The position numbers and the translations under genes are program-made. The notes beneath the pieces were generated by a model. It was given only the letters and a program-made list of their open reading frames with translations. It was not told the origin of the DNA and made no database searches. Below, piece after piece: positions 1 through 5,319 of a DNA stretch of 5,319 nt. Positions within the stretch are counted from its first letter, which is position 1. Each line of letters starts with the position of its first letter. Source of the DNA: Beijerinckiaceae bacterium (lineage in GTDB: Bacteria > Pseudomonadota > Alphaproteobacteria > Rhizobiales > Beijerinckiaceae); assembly GCA_027346205.1 (NCBI GenBank), contig DAIESR010000141.1, forward strand, positions 1-5,319, in the 5' to 3' direction.

Positions 1-1
1 C

Positions 2-2213
<2,212 letters not shown>

Positions 2214-2215
<2 letters not shown>

Positions 2216-2234
2216 GCATGATCCCGAAAATCGG
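2214..2234 (+). repeat. Possible half of a RIME-like intergenic palindrome at the lon stop codon
   Basis: The bases GAGCATGATCCCGAAAA (2214-2230), overlapping the lon TGA stop, match from memory one arm of a palindromic intergenic element frequent in Rhizobiales. In full copies a complementary TTTTCGG...GATCATGCTC arm follows within about 50 bases. That arm is absent here, so this would be a degenerate or truncated copy. The identification rests on recall of the motif, not on a second copy in this window. Confidence 0.3.
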
Positions 2235-2246
2235 ATGAGGAAAATA

Positions 2247-2283
2247 AAAGGCCGCTGCCTCGCGCAGCGGCCTTTAAGCTTTT
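2247..2283 (+). terminator. Intrinsic terminator of lon
   Basis: A perfect 12-bp stem, AAAGGCCGCTGC (2247-2258) with GCAGCGGCCTTT (2264-2275), encloses a 5-base loop (CTCGC). It begins 31 bases after the lon stop. The right arm ends in TTT and a second run of four T follows at 2280-2283. The A-run on the left mirrors the T-run, so it could also work on the - strand, but no - strand gene needs it. It separates lon transcription from hupB. Confidence 0.88.
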
Positions 2284-2597
2284 GGCGGCATCACGCTCAT
2301 AAAGAACATTCTTTGTTCCAGCGCCCCTCGTCTCGATTTCCTCAACACATGTGCAAGGCACCTATTCCGAAAGGCCCGAATCCCTTGCATTTCCGCTGAT
2401 TTGAGGTCACCAGAGTAGGTGTTGAGACGGCGATTCGAACCATTGGCAGCCTTTTGCGATCGTGGTCGCGCCGTGCTTGTCGATCGATGTTTCGATGCGA
2501 TCTGATGAGGCGCCGGTTCGAAAGGCGGCGGTGCGGGGCACAGACCCTCGGCGCTTTTCTACGGGCTGCAGGCCTTGCCACAAGACAGGAAGACGCG
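2284..2597. other. Spacer between the lon terminator and hupB
   Basis: I find no convincing gene here. The spacer holds a short palindrome AAAGAACATTCTTT (2301-2314), overlapping GAAC-N7-GTTC (2304-2318), and the large imperfect inverted repeat listed separately. The hupB promoter must lie here because lon ends in a strong terminator. The best candidate I can offer is weak: TTGTCG (2476-2481), an 18-base spacer, then TCTGAT (2500-2505). The in-frame extension upstream of hupB has no Shine-Dalgarno support and encodes an Arg-rich, unrecognisable stretch, so I treat it as leader. Confidence 0.5.
2341..2426. repeat. Large imperfect inverted repeat / structured element upstream of hupB
   Basis: The right arm GAGTAGGTGTTGAG (2413-2426) is complementary to a left arm split by inserted bases. 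CTCAACAC (2341-2348) pairs with 2419-2426, and CACCTATTC (2359-2367) pairs with 2413-2421 with one G-U pair, the two sharing GTG at 2419-2421. Inside, TGCAAGG (2352-2358) is complementary to CCTTGCA (2383-2389). The arrangement could be a decayed palindromic repeat or a folded leader or small RNA. The sequence does not decide between these. Confidence 0.4.
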
Positions 2598-2876
2598 ATG
2601 AATAAAATGGACCTTGTCGAACATGTCGTTGCTGAGACGGAATTGTCGAAAGCCGCGGCCGCATCCGTGATCGAAGCGGTCGTGCAGGGGATCACGAAGG
2701 CTCTGAAAAAGGGCGAAGATGTGCGGCTGGTCGGCTTCGGGACTTTTTCGGTCAAGAAGCGCGCGGCCGGCAAAGGGCGCAATCCTGCCACGGGTGAGAG
2801 CATTAAGATCCCGGCGTCGAAAAACGCACGCTTCAAGGCGGGCACAGCCTTGAAAGCCGCTATCAACAAACGATAG
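2598..2876 (+). CDS. hupB: DNA-binding protein HU (beta-type)
   Basis: HU is a small dimeric nucleoid protein that binds and bends DNA with little sequence preference and helps in compaction, replication and repair. The 92-residue product has the family's usual length and layout. It has an N-terminal helical dimerisation part (MNKMDLVEHVV, helix 2 to about residue 38), the signature GFGTFSVKKRAAGKGRNPATG (46-66) and the DNA-contacting beta-arm with the intercalating Pro63 in RNP. The C-terminal part is ARFKAGTALKAAINK. The ATG at 2598 is chosen because AGGAA (2587-2591) sits about 6 bases ahead and the protein then starts like other HUs; Met4 (2607) is a less likely alternative. It lies 382 bases after lon, beyond that gene's terminator, and carries its own terminator, so it is probably monocistronic. 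In E. coli, HU is degraded by Lon; the same link here is inference. Confidence 0.97.
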   Translation: MNKMDLVEHVVAETELSKAAAASVIEAVVQGITKALKKGEDVRLVGFGTFSVKKRAAGKGRNPATGESIKIPASKNARFKAGTALKAAINKR

Positions 2877-2891
2877 GCGGGTTTGCCTCAT

Positions 2892-2945
2892 AAGAGCGGC
2901 GCGCCTTCCGATGGAATCGGAGCTGCCGCTCTTGCCTTTTGTTTT
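2892..2945 (+). terminator. Intrinsic terminator of hupB
   Basis: AAGAGCGGC (2892-2900) pairs perfectly with GCCGCTCTT (2925-2933). Within the loop TCCGAT (2907-2912) pairs with ATCGGA (2916-2921), giving a long two-part hairpin. It is followed by TTTT-G-TTTT (2937-2945) and starts 16 bases after the hupB stop, as expected for a rho-independent terminator. Confidence 0.85.
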
Positions 2946-2987
2946 CCCGCAAGGAATTGCTTGAGTGGCGGTGGAGAAGCAGAGTTC

Positions 2988-3031
2988 CATACCGCCTGCC
3001 GCTGCCGGGTTGACCGCCGGAAAGCGGTATG
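2988..3031. repeat. 8-bp inverted repeat (hairpin) between hupB and tRNA-Val
   Basis: CATACCGC (2988-2995) and GCGGTATG (3024-3031) are perfectly complementary around a 28-base GC-rich loop that can form a small inner CGG/CCG pairing. No T-run follows, so it is not a normal terminator. It lies only 8 bases before a second, stronger hairpin. Its function is unknown. Confidence 0.45.
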
Positions 3032-3039
3032 CGACCTAA

Positions 3040-3085
3040 ATCATGGTGACTTTGGGCTGAACCAGTCCAAAGTCACGAGCGTGAT
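3040..3085. repeat. Long near-perfect hairpin (REP-like palindrome)
   Basis: Bases 3046-3059 pair with 3063-3076 as a continuous 14-bp helix (GTGACTTTGG / CCAAAGTCAC, one G-U, then CTG/CAG) closed by a 3-base AAC loop. An outer 5-bp helix, ATCAT (3040-3044) with GTGAT (3081-3085), extends it past an asymmetric internal loop. No T-run follows directly. The shape fits an extragenic palindromic repeat or the core of a structured RNA. No full second copy is present in this window. Confidence 0.55.
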
Positions 3086-3217
3086 CAATTCCACATTTGC
3101 ATAAATTTTAGTCGATTAAATGGCCGTAATTGCGCCAATGGGTCGGCCTGAGCCTCTTGCTATGGGTGGCGAATAAAAGGGCGGTACGAAGGATATTATG
3201 CCTCGTTGCGGCCTCAC

Positions 3218-3293
3218 GGGCGGTTAGCTCAGTTGGTAGAGCATCTCGTTTACACCGAGAGGGTCGGCGGTTCGAGCCCGTCACCGCCCACCA
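3218..3293 (+). tRNA. tRNA-Val (anticodon UAC)
   Basis: A complete 76-base cloverleaf is visible. The acceptor stem GGGCGGT (3218-3224) pairs with ACCGCCC (3283-3289), followed by discriminator A and an encoded CCA. The D-arm is GCTC/GAGC. The anticodon stem TCTCG/CGAGA encloses TTTACAC with anticodon TAC at 3251-3253. The T-arm is GGCGG-TTCGAGC-CCGTC. UAC reads GUA and, when modified, other GUN codons. A possible -10 box TATTAT (3194-3199) lies about 18 bases upstream without an obvious -35. A tRNA-Val after lon-hupB is a common Rhizobiales arrangement. Confidence 0.97.
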
Positions 3294-3391
3294 ACCCTGC
3301 GGATAGCACGGTCCGCGTCTCGATTGATCCGCCGAATGCTTTCCTCTGCGGAACAGGGACCGCGATGATTTTCCCGTGAGAAAGTACAATA

Positions 3392-3419
3392 TTGACGTCG
3401 AAAAGTTAGGTTTACTTTT
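3392..3419 (+). promoter_or_regulatory. Weak candidate promoter region for the ClpP-like gene
   Basis: TTGACG (3392-3397) is a good -35 box, but no -10 with normal spacing matches well; TACTTT at 3413-3418 is poor and 15 bases away. A 6-bp inverted repeat, AAAAGT (3401-3406) with ACTTTT (3414-3419), lies in the same AT-rich stretch. It is about 85 bases before the gene start. I consider it only a place to look. Confidence 0.22.
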
Positions 3420-3435
3420 TACGGACATGCTCTAG
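3416..3435 (+). repeat. Possible RIME-like palindrome remnant
   Basis: TTTTTACGGACATGCTCTAG resembles, from memory, the 3' arm of the same rhizobial intergenic palindrome whose 5' arm appears at 2214. It lacks the middle bases (CAAGAT) of full copies. The case is weak because it is short and isolated. Confidence 0.2.
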
Positions 3436-3501
3436 GGCTGGGCGTCCAGTCCGTATGTTCTGTCCGAGCTTTGCTGGCATGTAGGACGCTGGGGCGATGC
3501 C

Positions 3502-4302
3502 ATGGATGAACTTCGCCGCTGCGATTCTGTCGCGCGTTTCACTCCTTCGCGCATGAAGCTGTTTTGGTCGAACGTGCTGTGCCGGGCCTCCGGCAGGCCC
3601 CGGAGCACACGACTGGCAGTAGCTTTGAGCCTGATGGTCTTCGCCGTCCTGGGGTTCGGCATCGGCCTTGGCGCAACGGTCGGCCGCGCGCATGCTGAGG
3701 AAATGAGCTTTCGTCTCGCCTCAGTCGGCAATCCGATGCGATGCCGCGGCGGCTGTCTGGCGGTCATCGCGGCCGAAGGCCAGATCACCGACCAGACGCC
3801 CTCTGATTTCGTGAATTTCGTCGAGCATAATGTCGGACGAGCCGATCTGCATGCGATCGTCTTCTTGAATTCGCCGGGAGGAAAGGTTGTCGCCGCGATG
3901 CAGCTCGGGCGGATTTGGCGTCGGCTTGGCGTTGCGGCGATCGTCGGCCGGGTCGACCCCGCCACGCCGGGCAGCGTGACCCAGTTTTTGGCAGCGCGAT
4001 GCCTTTCGGCCTGCGTCTATGCGCTGATCGGCGCCAAGAAGAGGGTGATTCCTCCCGCGAGCATCGTCGGGGTGCATCGCATGTTTTTTTACGAGGACGA
4101 AACGGGGCCCATGAGCGAAGGAACCGCGCTGCATCGTCGCTATGACAATGGCGGGATGAAGGCCGTGCTGTCGCACTATACCCGCAAGATGGGGGTGAGC
4201 CCGGCGCTGATTTCGATGGCGGAAAGAATCTCCTCGGACCGCATTCATATCCTGAGCCGGCGCGAAATCGCCCGATATCACTTGGGTTCGGCGAGATTTT
4301 GA
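3502..4302 (+). CDS. Exported ClpP/crotonase-fold protein (COG3904-like predicted periplasmic protein)
   Basis: The 266-residue product has a basic N-terminus, a hydrophobic stretch at about residues 38-60 and an A-H-A | E signal-peptidase I-like site (63-66). It should therefore be exported to the periplasm, or stay anchored if uncut. The mature part aligns by eye with ClpP. LNSPGG (122-127) matches ClpP INSPGG, CLSAC (167-171) falls where ClpP has its nucleophile Ser, and GAKKRVIPPASIVGVHRM (177-194) matches the ClpP run ending in the catalytic His. Ser169 and His192 are 23 residues apart, against 25 in ClpP. Asp246 before HILSRREI is near the position of the ClpP catalytic Asp. Cys pairs 81/85 and 167/171 could form disulfides. 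Activity and substrate are unknown; related Rhizobiales proteins are usually left hypothetical. The ATG at 3502 has GGGG at 3491-3494; the ATG at 3553 (residue 18, MKLFWS) would give a more usual signal peptide but lacks a ribosome site. Confidence 0.85.
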   Translation: MDELRRCDSVARFTPSRMKLFWSNVLCRASGRPRSTRLAVALSLMVFAVLGFGIGLGATVGRAHAEEMSFRLASVGNPMRCRGGCLAVIAAEGQITDQTPSDFVNFVEHNVGRADLHAIVFLNSPGGKVVAAMQLGRIWRRLGVAAIVGRVDPATPGSVTQFLAARCLSACVYALIGAKKRVIPPASIVGVHRMFFYEDETGPMSEGTALHRRYDNGGMKAVLSHYTRKMGVSPALISMAERISSDRIHILSRREIARYHLGSARF

Positions 4303-4320
4303 TGCTGCGGCTTCAGCATC
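4301..4320 (+). terminator. Possible hairpin terminator overlapping the stop of the ClpP-like gene
   Basis: GATGCTG (4301-4307) pairs with CAGCATC (4314-4320) around CGGCTT, and the stem includes the last two bases of the TGA stop. The T-run lies before rather than after the stem, so intrinsic termination is doubtful. It may instead protect the mRNA 3' end. Confidence 0.3.
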
Positions 4321-4391
4321 GATCCTGGGTTTGACAGCTGCGCGGAGCGGCCTCCGTCTCGTTGCATGGCAGTAGTTCGAGAGGTTCTTGC

Positions 4392-4420
4392 TTGACTTGC
4401 CGTGCCGCCTATCTTATCCG
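4392..4420 (+). promoter_or_regulatory. Candidate sigma-70 promoter of tRNA-Asp
   Basis: TTGACT (4392-4397, preceded by C to give the alphaproteobacterial CTTGAC form) is followed after 17 bases by TATCCG (4415-4420). This predicts transcription starting near 4427 and a tRNA leader of about 45 bases. The -35 is strong and the -10 moderate. CCGCC (4405-4409) and GGCGG (4420-4424) form a small inverted repeat around the -10. Confidence 0.45.
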
Positions 4421-4472
4421 GCGGATCTCCCTGACGGACACGCTGTTCGACGGTCCGCAGTGAGAGCCCATT

Positions 4473-4549
<77 letters not shown>

Positions 4550-4560
4550 TTCATTCGATG

Positions 4561-4605
4561 GCTTTGGGCTGAAGTCGTAAGCGGTGGTCTCCCATAGGCC
4601 CAAGC
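4561..4605 (+). terminator. Weak hairpin after tRNA-Asp
   Basis: GCTTTGGGC (4561-4569) pairs with GCCCAAGC (4598-4605) with one bulged T and a 28-base loop, and a T-run (4617-4621) follows 11 bases later. It is the only terminator-like structure after the tRNA, but the long loop and distant T-run make it doubtful. Confidence 0.25.
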
Positions 4606-4656
4606 GCATTCGGACCTTTTTCCTTCTCCGACGCAGGCGCTGCGATAATTAACAAA

Positions 4657-4693
4657 TTGTCCTGTGTTATAGACATCAATATATTTGATGTCT
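4657..4693 (+). promoter_or_regulatory. Promoter with an operator-like inverted repeat centred on the -10 box
   Basis: TTGTCC (4657-4662), a 17-base spacer and TATATT (4680-4685) make a good sigma-70 promoter (4/6 and 5/6 consensus matches). A perfect 9-bp inverted repeat, AGACATCAA (4671-4679) with TTGATGTCT (4685-4693), has its 5-base centre TATAT inside the -10. A protein bound there would block RNA polymerase, so this looks like a repressor operator for the downstream membrane protein gene. A shorter ACAA-A-TTGT repeat (4652-4660) overlaps the -35. The start would be near 4692, leaving a leader of about 155 bases. No regulator gene is visible. Confidence 0.65.
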
Positions 4694-4846
4694 CACGAAG
4701 GTTGTGTTCTCTTTCTCCGATACCGAGTCGGCTTGTCCCGTCATATGGATCGTCGTTCGCGCAGATTGGCTATTGCCGATCCGCCAAGCGGTGATGCCGT
4801 GTGATCGGCTTGCGGCCAGACGATGGCGCGCGGGGAGGTATGGATC
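4694..4846 (+). other. Leader of the DUF1275 gene, with two competing hairpins
   Basis: No convincing gene lies here. GCCGATC (4775-4781) can pair with GATCGGC (4803-4809). Alternatively CCGC-C-AAGC (4781-4789, bulged C) can pair with GCTTGCGG (4808-4815). The two share bases and exclude each other. A 19-codon frame, ATG 4745 to TGA 4804, lacks a ribosome-binding site. The real ribosome site, GGGGAGG (4832-4838), comes just after this structured part. Confidence 0.35.
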
Positions 4847-5319
4847 ATGATCTCCGCCGAAGGCAGGTATATCGGCCATCCAGCACTCGTCCTGGCGTGC
4901 CTGTCGTTCGCTTCCGGCTGTACAGACGTGTTGACCTTTGCCAAGCTCGGAGAAGTGTTCACTTCCGCGATGACCGGCAATACGGCTCTGCTTGGAATCG
5001 CGATCGGGCACGGGCAGATGCTTGCCGCGTCGCGTTCCCTCACCGCGCTTTTCGGTTTCATGGCCGGGACGGCGGTCGCCGCAGTGATCTATAATCTGAT
5101 GCAGGCAGCACCCAAGCTGGGGGCGGGGCTACGGCTTCTGCTTGTGCTCGAACTCCTGTGTCTCGGCGGCTGCACGCTGCTATGGAGCATGAGCGGCAAC
5201 CCGATCGAGCCGCGCAGCCTTTACACCATCATTGTGCTTTCGGCATTCAGCATGGGCCTTCAGGGCATCGCCGCGCAACGGATCAGCTCATCCGGCATCA
5301 GCACGATTGTCTTCACCAG
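4847..5319 (+). CDS. DUF1275 / YoaK-family membrane protein, 3' end outside the window
   Basis: 157 codons are visible and the frame is open to the window edge; family members are usually about 220-240 residues, so roughly the first two-thirds is present. The family consists of small inner-membrane proteins with about six helices and no settled biochemical role. Diagnostic is FASGCTDVLTFAKLGEVFTSAMTGNT (residues 21-46), matching the family's G-x-x-D...F-x-x-x-M-TGN pattern, and a later internal echo MGLQGIAAQR...GISTIVFT (136-157). Hydrophobic segments lie at about 12-32, 47-56, 62-86, 94-116 and 124-143. The ATG at 4847 is chosen because GGGGAGG ends 8 bases before it; the in-frame ATG at 4823 has no ribosome site. 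It probably forms its own transcription unit from the promoter at 4657. Confidence 0.85.
   Translation, partial: MISAEGRYIGHPALVLACLSFASGCTDVLTFAKLGEVFTSAMTGNTALLGIAIGHGQMLAASRSLTALFGFMAGTAVAAVIYNLMQAAPKLGAGLRLLLVLELLCLGGCTLLWSMSGNPIEPRSLYTIIVLSAFSMGLQGIAAQRISSSGISTIVFT

Noticed and set aside
2304..2318. GAAC-N7-GTTC as a LexA box
   Set aside because: The alphaproteobacterial LexA site is a direct repeat, GTTC-N7-GTTC. Here the half-sites are inverted, so the match fails.
2427..2450. GATTCGAACC as the T-arm of a - strand tRNA or tRNA fragment (att site)
   Set aside because: The flanking bases do not pair as a T-stem and there is no acceptor or anticodon stem. Only the common T-loop-like decamer is present.
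2454..2597. In-frame N-terminal extension of hupB by 48 codons
   Set aside because: No ribosome site supports it, its content is Arg-rich and unlike any HU, and the ATG at 2598 has a proper AGGAA and the family start.
2883..3104. 73-codon frame after hupB on the + strand
   Set aside because: It starts with a TTG inside the terminator region, runs through both hairpins, has no ribosome site and resembles nothing known.
3108..3428. 106-codon frame on the - strand containing VTGSNRRPSRCKRDALPTELTA
   Set aside because: This is the antisense reading of tRNA-Val, a common false protein prediction.
4745..4804. 19-codon leader peptide MDRRSRRLAIADPPSGDAV before the DUF1275 gene
   Set aside because: It has no Shine-Dalgarno sequence and no run of regulatory codons; too short to support.

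Overview
The window looks like chromosome of an alphaproteobacterium, most likely Hyphomicrobiales (Rhizobiales); a Beijerinckiaceae-like host is only a guess. Reasons: GC-rich coding sequence, the lon - hupB - tRNA-Val order typical of that group, a ClpP-fold exported protein of a kind common there, and short palindromic intergenic pieces resembling rhizobial repeats.

Layout. Positions 2-2215 carry lon, running in from the left edge and missing about 65-70 N-terminal residues, closed by a strong intrinsic terminator (2247-2283). A 314-base spacer with a large imperfect inverted repeat (2341-2426) leads to hupB (2598-2876), the nucleoid protein HU, which has its own terminator (2892-2945). 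A non-coding spacer with two clear hairpins (2988-3031 and 3040-3085) precedes tRNA-Val(UAC) at 3218-3293. A gene for a secreted or membrane-anchored ClpP/crotonase-fold protein (3502-4302) sits between this tRNA and tRNA-Asp(GUC) at 4473-4549. Last comes a promoter with a perfect 9-bp inverted repeat centred on its -10 box (4657-4693), a leader of about 155 bases, and the first 157 codons of a DUF1275/YoaK-type membrane protein (4847 to the right edge). All genes are on the + strand.

How they fit. lon and hupB are adjacent housekeeping genes but are separated by a terminator, so they are probably independent transcription units. In E. coli, HU is a known Lon substrate, so the neighbourhood is also a functional one. 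The two tRNA genes bracket the accessory periplasmic gene. The DUF1275 gene appears to be a separately regulated unit. I see no transposase, integrase, CRISPR array or phage gene. Most of the window is ordinary; the best leads are the operator/promoter at 4657-4693, the exported ClpP-like protein, and the structured spacers around hupB.
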